A stretch of DNA of 64,000 nt from JAHEEL01 sp942491345 (GTDB lineage: Bacteria; Actinomycetota; Acidimicrobiia; Spongiisociales; UBA5794): contig CALOAN010000021.1 of the NCBI GenBank assembly GCA_942491345.1, forward strand, positions 62,001 through 126,000, read 5' to 3'. Below are positions 50,048 to 58,313 of this stretch, in pieces (within the stretch, counting starts at the first letter, position 1; every line of letters begins with the position of its first letter). The translations under genes were made by a program, and so were the position numbers. The notes beneath the pieces are model-generated. The model made no database searches, was not told where the DNA came from, and saw only the letters and a list, made by a program, of their open reading frames with translations.

Positions 50048-50298
50048 TGAGACCCGAGACTTGAGACCCGAGACTTGAGACCCGAGACTTGAGACCCGAG
50101 ACTTGAGACTTGAGACTTGAGACTTGAGACCTTGAGACTTGAGACCCGAGACCGAACCGAGGGCGACAGGCGACCGCCGACGAGAACCCGCCCTGGCCTC
50201 CCCGAACAGGAGATCTGCCGACGGGTCCCAGGTCTTGGTCTCGTGTCTCGTGTCTTCTGGTCTCTTGTCTTGGTTTCTTGTTCCTTGCTCCTTGCTAC
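50048..50298. repeat. GAGACNN heptad element 6, longest copy, inverted
   Basis: Fifteen GAGAC units (50048-50153) alternate TGAGACC/CGAGACT with a strict 7-nt step except one 8-nt step. After a 90-nt unique centre, GTCTC/GTCTT units run from about 50230 to the edge CTTGCTAC (50291-50298). The two arms are complementary in type. The -10 box of the next gene is inside the right edge. Confidence 0.9.
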
Positions 50299-50308
50299 TT
50301 TGCCTTCG

Positions 50309-50998
50309 ATGAAGACCATCGGGCTGCTCGGGGGCATGAGCTGGGAGTCGTCGATTGAGTATGAGCGAATCATCAATTCCGAGATTCGGCGACGCCTGGG
50401 CGGCGTCCACTCGGCCGACCTGCTGATCCGGTCGTACAACTTCGACGACATCGAAGCGTTGCAGCAGGCGAATGAGTGGGACCGGGCTGGAGCCCTGCTC
50501 GCCGCCGACGCGGCTCGCCTCGAGGCATCGGGCGCCGATCTGATCGTGCTCGCGACGAACACCATGCACAAGGTGGCCCCTCAAATCGAGTCCGAGATCA
50601 CGATCCCGTTTCTGCACATTGCCGACGCCACAGCCGATGCGGTCCACCGCACCGGCATCGATTCGGTTGCACTGCTCGGAACGCGCTACACCATGGAACA
50701 GGACTTCTACCGTGGCCGCCTGGCCGATCGGGGCCTCGACGTGATGGTTCCCGGGCCGGCTGACCGGGTGTTCATCCACGACGTGATCTTCGACGAACTC
50801 GTACAGGGGCGTGTGATGGCCGGCTCGAAACAGCGCTTCCTCGAGATCATCGAAGGGCTGTATGAACGAGGCGCTGAGGGCGTGGTAGCCGGGTGTACCG
50901 AAATCGAACTTCTGGTCACTCCCGACGACCTCGATCGGCCGTACTTCCCGACTACACGGATCCACGCGATCGCGGCCGTCGACGCTGCGTTGGCGTGA
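50309..50998 (+). CDS. Aspartate/glutamate racemase family protein (YgeA-like) lacking the first catalytic Cys
   Basis: A 229-residue protein close to E. coli YgeA: MKTIGLLGGMSWESSIEYER, LHIADATADAV, LLGTRYTMEQDFYRGRL and GVVAGCTEIELLV are all recognisable. The two-base racemase mechanism needs two Cys. The second is present (C196 in AGCTE), but the first, in the usual LCTNTMH, is Ala82 (LATNTMH, codon GCG). One-Cys members of the superfamily act as decarboxylases, so racemase activity should not be assumed. TACTTT lies 7 nt before the ATG, inside the edge of the heptad element. Confidence 0.88.
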   Translation: MKTIGLLGGMSWESSIEYERIINSEIRRRLGGVHSADLLIRSYNFDDIEALQQANEWDRAGALLAADAARLEASGADLIVLATNTMHKVAPQIESEITIPFLHIADATADAVHRTGIDSVALLGTRYTMEQDFYRGRLADRGLDVMVPGPADRVFIHDVIFDELVQGRVMAGSKQRFLEIIEGLYERGAEGVVAGCTEIELLVTPDDLDRPYFPTTRIHAIAAVDAALA

Positions 50999-51059
50999 GC
51001 ACACATCGGGCTATCTCTCCCGATCCGGCCGGGGCGATGGCACCTAACATGCCGCGTCG

Positions 51060-52577
51060 ATGAATCGTCTCCCGATCACGCGTGCACTGATCTCTGTCTC
51101 CGACAGAACCGGTCTCGTCGAATTCGCACGGCGCCTCCACGGAGCAGGGATTGAGATCGTGTCATCGGGCGGCACCGCGTCCGCCCTCTCAGAGGCCGAC
51201 ATCCCCGTGACTGAGGTTGCCGACATCACCGGGGCACCCGAGATGCTCGGCGGCAGAGTGAAGACGTTGCACCCCGACATCCACGGCGGGATCCTGGCCG
51301 ACCTTGGTGATGAGGCCCATCGGTCCGATTTGGCGGAGCGTGGCATCGAGCCGTTCGGACTCGTGGTTGTGAGCCTCTACCCGTTCGAATCGGCCGTTGC
51401 GGCAGGGGCGCCGGATAGTGAAGTCCTCGAGAACATCGACATTGGCGGGCCAACGTTGATCCGCGCCGCAGCCAAGAACCACGCATGGGTGGCGACCGTG
51501 GTATCACCGGAACAATACGCTGGGATCGCCGATCAAATCGACGAGGGTGGGACAACAGCGTCAACGCGAGAGGGGATGGCTCGGGAAGCCTTCTTCCATA
51601 CCGCCCAGTACGAGGCAGCGATCGTCAACTGGCTCGAGAAGGACGAGGCCGACCATCTCGCTCTTGCCCTCTCGAAAGTGTCGGACGCCCGATACGGCGA
51701 GAACCCGCACCAACCTGCGGCGCTCTACGCCGCTGGCGTCTCCAAGGGGTGGTGGGCCGCTGCGGACGTGGTTCAAGGAAAGGCAATGTCCTTCAACAAC
51801 TACGCCGACGCCGACGCGGCATGGCGGCTCGCGAACGATCTTCCGAATGGATCCGCTGCGATCGTCAAACACATGAACGCCTGCGGTGCGGCGACCGGCG
51901 AATTGATGCACGGGGCGTTCCGCATGGCCTGGGCGTGTGATCCACTCTCCGCGTTTGGCGGCGTTGTGGCCCTCAACGGTCAACTCGATCGGGAGACGGC
52001 GTTGGAGATCAGCCAGTACTTTGTCGAGGTGGTGATTGCACGCTCGATCAGCGACGAAGCGAGAGCGGTCCTTGCCCCGAAGGAGAACCTCAGAGTGCTG
52101 GTCGCGCCGGCACCGTCGTCGCACGACCTCAACGTGCGCACGATCGACGATGGTTTCCTTGTCCAGAGGCGTGATTCGGTCCACGTCGGAACCGAGGACT
52201 GGGAAGCCAAGTCCCGGCAACCCACAACCGACGAACTCCACAACCTCGAGCTGGCCTGGGTGGTTGCCGCCCACACCAAGTCGAACGCGATTGTCGTCGT
52301 CAACGACGGTGCGGCCGTGGGCGTGGGCGCGGGTGATCAGAGTCGAGTTGGAGCCGCGAAACGGGCGCTTGCGAAGGCGGGAAAGCGTTCGGCCGGGGCC
52401 GTCGCCGCTAGCGACGGGTTCTTCCCATTCCGGGACGGCGTCGACACCCTTGCGCTCGCCGGGATCACGGCGATCGTGGAACCGGGAGGCTCGATCAGGG
52501 ACGGCGAAGTAGTTGCAGCCGCCCAAGAACACGATGTTGCGATCATGTTCACGCACAGGAGGCATTTCCGACATTGA
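51060..52577 (+). CDS. purH: Bifunctional AICAR transformylase/IMP cyclohydrolase
   Basis: A 505-residue enzyme for the last two steps of de novo IMP synthesis. The MGS-like cyclohydrolase domain (1-190) has ALISVSDRTGLVEFARRL, SSGGTASAL and GGRVKTLHPDIHGGILAD. The transformylase domain has the RYGENPHQPAALY motif, KHMNACGAA (catalytic Lys-His) and DGFFPFRDGVD. A TAACAT -10 lies 9 nt before the ATG, with no ribosome site. It overlaps folD by 4 nt, which links the folate-dependent step to supply of 10-formyl-THF. Confidence 0.97.
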   Translation: MNRLPITRALISVSDRTGLVEFARRLHGAGIEIVSSGGTASALSEADIPVTEVADITGAPEMLGGRVKTLHPDIHGGILADLGDEAHRSDLAERGIEPFGLVVVSLYPFESAVAAGAPDSEVLENIDIGGPTLIRAAAKNHAWVATVVSPEQYAGIADQIDEGGTTASTREGMAREAFFHTAQYEAAIVNWLEKDEADHLALALSKVSDARYGENPHQPAALYAAGVSKGWWAAADVVQGKAMSFNNYADADAAWRLANDLPNGSAAIVKHMNACGAATGELMHGAFRMAWACDPLSAFGGVVALNGQLDRETALEISQYFVEVVIARSISDEARAVLAPKENLRVLVAPAPSSHDLNVRTIDDGFLVQRRDSVHVGTEDWEAKSRQPTTDELHNLELAWVVAAHTKSNAIVVVNDGAAVGVGAGDQSRVGAAKRALAKAGKRSAGAVAASDGFFPFRDGVDTLALAGITAIVEPGGSIRDGEVVAAAQEHDVAIMFTHRRHFRH

Positions 52578-53461
52578 GCGCACTCATCCTCTCCGGGAAC
52601 ACCGTCGCCACTGCGGTGCGAGCTGACGTCGCCGACCGGGTCACAGCACTCCGTAAACGCGGCCGCAGCGTTGGGCTGGCGACGGTACTCGTCGGCGACG
52701 ACGCAGGATCGCAGATCTACGTCAGGAACAAACACCGTGCCGCCGAGGCGGCAGGAATCGTATCGATCGATCGAAGGTTTCCTGCAACCGCATCCCAAGC
52801 CGAGGTTGAAGCTGCCATCGACGATCTGAACACCGATGATCGGGTCAGCGGGATGATCGTGCAACTTCCGCTTCCCCACGGCCTCGACGGTGCCCTAGCG
52901 GTCGAGATGGTCGACCCACACAAGGACGCCGACGGGCTACATCCTTTCAACCTCGGTCAGCTCGTCCTGTCGCGGCCGGGCCCGGTCCCCGCAACGCCCG
53001 CGGGGATCATGCTGATGCTGGATCACTACGACATCGAGACCCGGGGAAAGGTCGCAGTGATCGTCGGCCGGTCGTTCCTCGTCGGACGGCCTCTTGCGCT
53101 GCTCCTTGGAGCGAAGGGCATTGATGCCACCGTCATCCAAGCCCACTCGCGCACCCCCGACCTGGCGGGCGTGTGCCGCGAGGCAGATATCCTGGTGGCC
53201 GCTGCGGGCCAAGCGAAGATGTTCAACGACCACTTCGTGAAGCCGGGCGCGACGGTCATTGACGTCGGTATCAACCGGACCGACGAAGGGCTCGTGGGAG
53301 ACGTTGATTTCGATGCTGTCGCCGGAGTGGCCGGGGCGATCACACCCGTCCCCGGCGGCGTCGGGCCGATGACGATTGCATCGTTGCTGGCGAACACGGT
53401 GGCGTTGGCTGAAGCGAAGGACGACTCAGACGAGGCAGGAGTACCTGCCGACGAAAGGTGA
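52574..53461 (+). CDS. folD: Methylene-THF dehydrogenase/cyclohydrolase
   Basis: A 295-residue bifunctional enzyme producing 10-formyl-THF. It starts with TTG at 52574, overlapping the purH stop by 4 nt, supported by alignment of MSALILSGNTVATAVRADV with family starts and CAGGAGG upstream. YVRNKHRAAEAAGI holds the catalytic Lys, QLPLPHGLDG the folate pocket, VIVGRSFLVGRPLALLL the NADP site and PVPGGVGPMTIASLLANT the C-terminal signature. The C-terminus has a short acidic tail. icd begins 6 nt after the stop. Confidence 0.95.
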   Translation: MSALILSGNTVATAVRADVADRVTALRKRGRSVGLATVLVGDDAGSQIYVRNKHRAAEAAGIVSIDRRFPATASQAEVEAAIDDLNTDDRVSGMIVQLPLPHGLDGALAVEMVDPHKDADGLHPFNLGQLVLSRPGPVPATPAGIMLMLDHYDIETRGKVAVIVGRSFLVGRPLALLLGAKGIDATVIQAHSRTPDLAGVCREADILVAAAGQAKMFNDHFVKPGATVIDVGINRTDEGLVGDVDFDAVAGVAGAITPVPGGVGPMTIASLLANTVALAEAKDDSDEAGVPADER

Positions 53462-53467
53462 AACGAC

Positions 53468-54670
53468 ATGGGTTCAGCAATCAGGATGACCGACACAGGT
53501 CTCGACGTCCCGACCGACCCAATCATCCCGTTCATCGAGGGTGATGGAATTGGACCGGACATTTGGGCCGCGGCCGTGCGGGTGCTTGATGCTGCCGTCG
53601 AGAAGGCCTACGGCGGGGAGCGCACGATCGAGTGGATGGAAGTCCTGGCCGGGCAGAAGGCGTTCGATGCAACCGGTGAATGGTTGCCGGACGCCACCGT
53701 CGAAGCGTTCCGCGAGTACCTTGTCGGTATCAAGGGCCCGCTGACCACCCCGGTGGGTGGTGGCATCCGCAGCCTCAACGTGGCTCTGCGCCAGATCCTC
53801 GACCTCTACGTCTGCCTCCGACCCGTCCGTTGGTACACAGGCGTTCCGTCACCGGTCAAGCAGCCTGCGCTCATCGACATGGTGATCTTCCGCGAGAACA
53901 CGGAAGACGTGTACGCCGGCAAAGAACTCGAAGCCGGGTCAGAAGACGTTGAGAAGCTTCTCGCCTTCCTCGCCGACACGTACGGCTGGGACATTCGGGC
54001 AGACAGCGGCCTCGGCATCAAACCCGTGTCGGAGACCGGCACGAAGCGACTAGTCCGAGCAGCCATCGAATACGCGGTCGAAAACAACCGTCCCACGGTG
54101 ACGCTGGTACACAAGGGCAACATCATGAAATTCACCGAAGGTGCGTTCCGCACGTGGGGATATGAAGTCGTGCGCGACGAGTTCTCCGACGTTGCCGTCG
54201 GCTGGGAAGACTGCGGCGGCGACCCCGGTGACAAGATCCTTGTGAAGGACGTCATCGCCGACGCGTTCCTCCAACAGATCCTCACCCGGCCGGGGGAGTA
54301 CGACGTCATCGCGACGATGAACCTCAATGGCGACTACATCTCCGACGCCCTCGCCGCTCAGGTGGGAGGCATCGGAATCGCCCCCGGCGGGAACATCAAC
54401 TACGAGAACGGCTACGCGGTGTTCGAAGCGACGCACGGCACGGCGCCGAAGTACACCGGTCTCGACAAGGTCAACCCGGGTTCCGTGATCCTGTCCGGCG
54501 AACTGATGCTCCGCTACATGGGATGGACCGAAGCGGCAGATCTGATCGTGAAGGGTATGGAGGCCGCGATCGCCGAGAAGATCGTCACGTATGACTTCGC
54601 CCGCCTGATGGATGGCGCCACCGAGGTCAAGACGAGTGAGTTCGGCACCGCCATCATTGAAAGGATGTGA
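53468..54670 (+). CDS. icd: NADP-dependent isocitrate dehydrogenase (dimeric type)
   Basis: A 400-residue decarboxylating dehydrogenase of the TCA cycle. PIIPFIEGDGIGPDIW opens the fold. GGIRSLNVALRQILDLYVCLRP includes the isocitrate-binding Ser (about 102, the phosphorylation site in E. coli) and Arg residues. DMVIFRENTEDVYAG, KGNIMKFTEGAFR and ATHGTAPKYTG (coenzyme loop) follow. Size and motifs are those of the homodimeric enterobacterial type, not the 80-kDa monomeric form common in many actinobacteria. GAAAGGTG is the ribosome site. Confidence 0.95.
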   Translation: MGSAIRMTDTGLDVPTDPIIPFIEGDGIGPDIWAAAVRVLDAAVEKAYGGERTIEWMEVLAGQKAFDATGEWLPDATVEAFREYLVGIKGPLTTPVGGGIRSLNVALRQILDLYVCLRPVRWYTGVPSPVKQPALIDMVIFRENTEDVYAGKELEAGSEDVEKLLAFLADTYGWDIRADSGLGIKPVSETGTKRLVRAAIEYAVENNRPTVTLVHKGNIMKFTEGAFRTWGYEVVRDEFSDVAVGWEDCGGDPGDKILVKDVIADAFLQQILTRPGEYDVIATMNLNGDYISDALAAQVGGIGIAPGGNINYENGYAVFEATHGTAPKYTGLDKVNPGSVILSGELMLRYMGWTEAADLIVKGMEAAIAEKIVTYDFARLMDGATEVKTSEFGTAIIERM

Positions 54671-54720
54671 GCGGCGCGAATCGCGAGGCGAACGCGATTC
54701 CGCTCCCGGCCGGAAACGGG

Positions 54721-54789
54721 GTAGCGAGACTCGAGACGTGAGACGGTCTCGGATCTGGGATCTCGGGCCTCTTGTCTCAAGTCTCTTGC
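54721..54789. repeat. Heptad element 7, inverted
   Basis: The left edge is GTAGCGAGAC (54721-54730), the exact complement of the right edge of element 2 (GTCTCGCTAC). Two more GAGAC units follow, then a turn at GGTCTCGGATC, then GTCTC-type units to GTCTCTTGCC. It lies between icd and mdh. Confidence 0.8.
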
Positions 54790-54872
54790 CGCGATTGACA
54801 GGCTTCTGAGCCTCGCCGCGTGCGTCTTTCGCGAACTAGCCTTGGGCCGAAGCGCACCGAGGAGGATGTGAG

Positions 54873-55808
54873 ATGAGCAAGGTCACCGTTGTTGGGGCGG
54901 GGAAATACGGATCGACGACTGTTCAGCGCCTTGCCGAGGCTGACGTCGTTGACGATGTGGTCATGATCGACATCGTTGAAGGTCTGCCGCAAGGCCTTGC
55001 GCTCGACATGAATCAGTCACGCCCCGTGCTCGGCTACCGCACGCTCGTCACAGGGACGAATGACTACGCCGATACCGCAGGGAGCGACGTTGTTGTCATC
55101 ACGGCAGGACTCCCGCGAAAGCCCGGCATGAGCCGCATGGACCTCCTTGGTGTCAACGCCAAGATCGTCAAGGGAGTGACCGAGCAAGTGGTCGAGTACT
55201 CGCCGGATTGTGTGATCGTTGTGGTCACAAATCCGCTCGACCAGATGACCACGCTCGCCGCTGACGTCTCCGGATTCCCAAAGAATCGGGTGATTGGTCA
55301 GGCTGGAATGCTTGATTCGGCACGTCTTGCTCACTTCATCTCCGAGAAGACCGGTGTCGATATCCTGTCGGTGAAGGCGGTGACTCTGGGGAGCCACGGC
55401 GAGACCATGGTTCCGGTGCCGTCATTGTGTGAGGTGGACGGGCAGCCGCTCGCGGAAGCGCTGGATGAAGAAGCGATTGAGGAACTTGTGGATCGGACCC
55501 GCAGCGGCGGAGCCGAAGTAGTCGCGCTCCTCAAGACGGGCTCGGCCTACTACGCGCCGTCGGCTGCCGCCGCGGCGATGGTGGAGGCGATCGTCGCCGA
55601 CAGTGGAGCCGAAATGCCAGTGTGTGCTTGGGTTTCCGGCCAATACGGGATCGACGACGTGTATCTCGGCGTGCTGGCCAAGCTTGGCGCCGGAGGGGTC
55701 GTCGAGGTCTACGAGGCCCCGCTGACCGACACCGAGACGAAGGGGCTTCAGCAAGCTGCTGTTGCGGTGAAGGCCAAGGTCGCCGAGATGGCCGACATCG
55801 AGTACTAG
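54873..55808 (+). CDS. mdh: Malate dehydrogenase
   Basis: A 311-residue NAD-dependent LDH/MDH-fold enzyme of the LDH-like MDH group. The nucleotide loop is VVGAGKYGSTTVQRLAE, ITAGLPRKPGMSRMDLLGVNAKI carries substrate-binding Arg residues, VVTNPLDQMT the next, and TLGSHGETMVPVPS the catalytic His near 175. The extra Arg of the MSRMD loop favours oxaloacetate over pyruvate. AGGAGGATGTGAG precedes the ATG and a TAGCCT -10-like box is at 54837. The gene completes a TCA cluster with icd and sucCD. Confidence 0.95.
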   Translation: MSKVTVVGAGKYGSTTVQRLAEADVVDDVVMIDIVEGLPQGLALDMNQSRPVLGYRTLVTGTNDYADTAGSDVVVITAGLPRKPGMSRMDLLGVNAKIVKGVTEQVVEYSPDCVIVVVTNPLDQMTTLAADVSGFPKNRVIGQAGMLDSARLAHFISEKTGVDILSVKAVTLGSHGETMVPVPSLCEVDGQPLAEALDEEAIEELVDRTRSGGAEVVALLKTGSAYYAPSAAAAAMVEAIVADSGAEMPVCAWVSGQYGIDDVYLGVLAKLGAGGVVEVYEAPLTDTETKGLQQAAVAVKAKVAEMADIEY

Positions 55809-55979
55809 GACGTCCCTCCTCGGTACCGAGTCGTGAGTGCGGATGGTGATGGTCCGGGCTCGATGGGCCCGGCCAACTTGATGGCAATCACGCTCGTTCC
55901 CAACCCGGTGATGTGCTCGGCGGTTGCTCCTGCCCATTCTCAGGAGCTGGCGGTCGGAGTCCTTGCCCTGCAAGAGTTC

Positions 55980-56008
55980 TTGCCCACGCGCAAGGGCACC
56001 GGTAGGGT
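55980..56008 (+). promoter_or_regulatory. Promoter of the HU gene
   Basis: TTGCCC (55980-55985) and TAGGGT (56003-56008) have a 17-nt spacer. The leader is about 45 nt, with GGGAGG before the start. The 170 nt upstream, after mdh, hold only a 12-bp palindrome (55819-55830). Confidence 0.65.
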
Positions 56009-56058
56009 TACACCGCTGTGATTCACCTCAGCATCAACGACCAACTAGGGAGGTCTCT

Positions 56059-56337
56059 GTGAACAAGGGTGAGCTCATCGACGCTGTCGCTCGCAATACC
56101 GGCGAGTCGAAGGCAACCGCTGCCAAGGTCATTGACGAAACGCTCGATGTCATCGTTGGTGGCGTCGTGACCCAAGGCAAGGTCCAGATCACCGGATTCG
56201 GGACGTTCGAGGCTCGTGACCGCAAGGCACGTATCGCTCGGAACCCGCAGACCGGTGCGGAAGTTCCGGTCGCGGCTACCCGCGTGCCGGCTTTCAAGGC
56301 GGGCAAGGCGTTCAAGGATCAAGTCAAGCCCGGCTGA
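56059..56337 (+). CDS. hup: HU family DNA-binding protein
   Basis: A 92-residue nucleoid protein. MNKGELIDAVARNTGESKATAAKVIDETLDVI forms the helical dimer, followed by VQITGFGTFEARDRKARIARNPQTGAEVPVAATRVPAFKAGKAFKD, the beta arms with the Arg/Pro tip that bends DNA (quoted continuous text only for orientation in pieces). It lacks the Lys/Ala/Pro-rich tail of mycobacterial HupB and so is the short bacterial form. The GTG start has GGGAGG upstream; longer in-frame starts cross the promoter. Confidence 0.95.
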   Translation: MNKGELIDAVARNTGESKATAAKVIDETLDVIVGGVVTQGKVQITGFGTFEARDRKARIARNPQTGAEVPVAATRVPAFKAGKAFKDQVKPG

Positions 56338-56360
56338 TCTACGAAACGAAGCCAAACAAA

Positions 56361-56391
56361 GGAGAAGGGGCGCCAGCGGCGCCCCTTCTCC
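56361..56391 (+). terminator. Intrinsic terminator-like hairpin after HU
   Basis: A perfect 14-bp stem, GGAGAAGGGGCGCC (56361-56374) with GGCGCCCCTTCTCC (56378-56391), has a 3-nt loop and is followed by TATT. The T tract is weak, but the stem is very stable. Confidence 0.8.
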
Positions 56392-56406
56392 TATTGGGTG
56401 TTGGTT

Positions 56407-57055
56407 CCCAGGCCGCCCGCTTTGCGCCTTTCCCTCTCCCACGAAGTGGGGGAAGCGCGAGCACCGACCGGTGAGGCCGGAGCGCAGCGGAGGGGGCTGA
56501 GGGCGGTGCGAAGCGGGTTGCGCTGCGGATCTCACGTCCTGAGGGCCATACTTCCAGGCCGCCCGCCTTGCGTCTTTGCCTCCCCCTCTGCGAGGTGGAG
56601 ACGAAGACCCAGGCCGCCCGCTCTGCGTCTTTGCCTCTCCCACGAAGTGGGGGAGGCGCGAGCACCGGCCGTGAGGCCGGAGCGCAGCGGAGGGGGCTGA
56701 GGGCGGTGCGAAGCGGGTTGCGCTGCGGATCTCACGTCCTGAGGGCCATACTTCCAGGCCGCCCGCTTTGCGTCTTTGCCGCCCGCTCTGCGACCGGACA
56801 TTCGTCCGGCCGCGTCTCCCCCTCTGCGAGGTGGAGACGAAGACCCAGGCCGCCCGCTCTGCGACCGGACATTCGTCCGGCCGCGTCTCCCCCTCTGCGT
56901 GGTGGAGACGAAGACTCAAGCCGCCCCCTCCCGCCCTCGCTGCGCTCGGGCACGCGGGGACTGACCTCATCTTCTGGGTGCTGGCTCCCAAGCCGCCCCC
57001 TCCCGCCCTCGCTGCGCTCGGGCACCCTCCCCCACTTCGTGAGGGAGGGGAGGCC
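56407..57055. repeat. 650-bp block of nested direct and inverted repeats
   Basis: No gene is credible here. A 135-nt unit (56433-56576) recurs at 56634-56766 with the main part offset by exactly 200 nt. It contains the family B palindrome CCCACGAAGTGGGGGA and ends in CCATACTTCCAGGCCGCCCGC. A second unit, about 71 nt, with CGACCGGACATTCGTCCGG, is tandem at 56781 and 56852. A third, AAGCCGCCCCCTCCCGCCC, is at 56918 and 56990. The right end carries CTCCCCCACTTCGTGAGGGAG, an inverted partner of the palindrome. ORFs through it exist only because stop codons are rare at this GC. Confidence 0.85.
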
Positions 57056-57061
57056 GAAGGA

Positions 57062-57445
57062 CTAGAAATCCAGGTCGAGTGTGCTGGAGACTCGGGCGAA
57101 TTCGTTGATGAGGCCCTGATACATCATGACCTTGGCCATGTTGCCGCCAACCTTGATCTTCCCCGTCATGAACGCCATCTGTACGTTCAGTTCACCCTTT
57201 GCGATCGCCGCAGCCGTGTCGTAGTCGCTGCTGACCGAGGCATCCGCGTCCTCGAGTGTGCCGAGGGCGAGGACGGCGACACCGTCTCCGACCGTGAGGT
57301 AGTAGTCGACTTCCCCATCGGGGGCGTCGGTCACGTTGAATTGCAGACCGAGGTCAACGTTGTTCATCGACGCCGCGAAGCCGGCGTCTTCGTTGAGGCT
57401 CGCCGTACCCCCCGCCATGTGATCTTCGCTGAGGAACTGCGCCAC
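57062..57445 (-). CDS. SCP2 sterol-carrier-domain protein
   Basis: A 127-residue protein beginning at GTG 57445 (MAQFLSEDHMAGG), with AAAGGA at good spacing. The sterol-binding SCP2 fold is indicated by alternating strands (LGLQFNVTDAPDGEVDYYLTV, GVAVLALG) and the closing helix motif FMTGKIKVGGNMAKVMMYQGL, a family hallmark. Such proteins bind acyl-CoA or lipids in a hydrophobic tunnel. A TATCAT -10-like box (57479-57474, minus) suggests its own promoter just downstream of the sdhB stop. Confidence 0.88.
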   Translation of the reverse strand: MAQFLSEDHMAGGTASLNEDAGFAASMNNVDLGLQFNVTDAPDGEVDYYLTVGDGVAVLALGTLEDADASVSSDYDTAAAIAKGELNVQMAFMTGKIKVGGNMAKVMMYQGLINEFARVSSTLDLDF

Positions 57446-57548
57446 GGTGTGGTCCTTTCGTCGTAGGCCACGGATGATAGCGCCAAATTTGAGCGCACGA
57501 TCAAAAGTGAGTCGGTCACTGAGAGACTCCGCGCCTACGGACCACGGA

Positions 57549-58313
57549 CTACGCCTGCTGCCCTTGCTTCCTAAGGTTCTTCCACTGGGCGGCAACGTAA
57601 TCACGGTTCATCCATGCAATCACGTCGATCGAGATGCTCTTTGGACACGCCGCCTCGCATTCGCCGTAGTTCCTGCACGATCCGAAGTACGACTCCATGG
57701 TTTCGACCATCGCCACGGTTCGCAGGTAGCGCTCCGGCTGCCCTTGCGGGAGAAGGCCCAGGTGGGCGATCTTCGCCCCCGTGAACAGGTTTGCCGCGCT
57801 GTTCGGGCAGGCTGCCACGCATGCGGCGCACCCGATACACGACGCCGCGTCCATGGAGGATTCAGCGGCGGGTTTCGCGACCGGAATCGTGTTGGCATCC
57901 GGAGCAGCACCGATGTTGGCGCTGATGTAGCCGCCGGCCTGGATGATCTCGTCGAACGGACTGCGGTCCACCACGAGATCCCTGAGGACAGGGAAGGCGA
58001 GGGCACGCCACGGTTCTACGGTGATGGTGTCGCCGTCGTTGAACTTGCGCATGTGGAGCTGGCAGGTCGCCGTACCGCTCTGCGGCCCGTGCGGGTGGCC
58101 ATTCACCATCACACCGCAGGTGCCGCAGATGCCCTCTCGACAATCGCTGTCGAACGCGATCGGCTCCTCACCCTGGTCGTTGAGCCGTTCGTTCAGCTCG
58201 TCGAGCATCTCGAAGAACGAAGCGTCGGGACTGACGTCTTTCGCTTCGTACGTCTTGAACTCGCCCTTGGCGTCGGGTCCGGCTTGCCGCCATACGCGGA
58301 GCGTGAGGTTCAT
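57549..58313 (-). CDS. sdhB: Succinate dehydrogenase iron-sulfur subunit
   Basis: A 254-residue subunit. The plant-type 2Fe-2S domain has CREGICGTCG and a later Cys (GTATCQLH). The C-terminal 4Fe-4S/3Fe-4S domain has CIGCAACVAACP and CRNYGECEAACPKSI. MNLTLRVWRQAG is the normal start, overlapping the sdhA stop by one base (TGATG). It passes electrons from FAD to the membrane quinone site. The order sdhC-sdhA-sdhB without sdhD is that of type B complexes. Confidence 0.95.
   Translation of the reverse strand: MNLTLRVWRQAGPDAKGEFKTYEAKDVSPDASFFEMLDELNERLNDQGEEPIAFDSDCREGICGTCGVMVNGHPHGPQSGTATCQLHMRKFNDGDTITVEPWRALAFPVLRDLVVDRSPFDEIIQAGGYISANIGAAPDANTIPVAKPAAESSMDAASCIGCAACVAACPNSAANLFTGAKIAHLGLLPQGQPERYLRTVAMVETMESYFGSCRNYGECEAACPKSISIDVIAWMNRDYVAAQWKNLRKQGQQA

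Noticed and set aside
50048..50298. CRISPR array
   Set aside because: The repeat period is 7 nt without spacers and there are no cas genes in the window.
55819..55830. CTCGGTACCGAG palindrome after mdh as a terminator
   Set aside because: It is self-complementary without a loop and has no T tract. It is reported only as part of the HU upstream region.
56216..57466. Several ORFs of 90-230 codons in the repeat block
   Set aside because: They translate the same DNA repeats in different frames and give Arg/Pro-rich low complexity with repeated phrases, so they are not genes.
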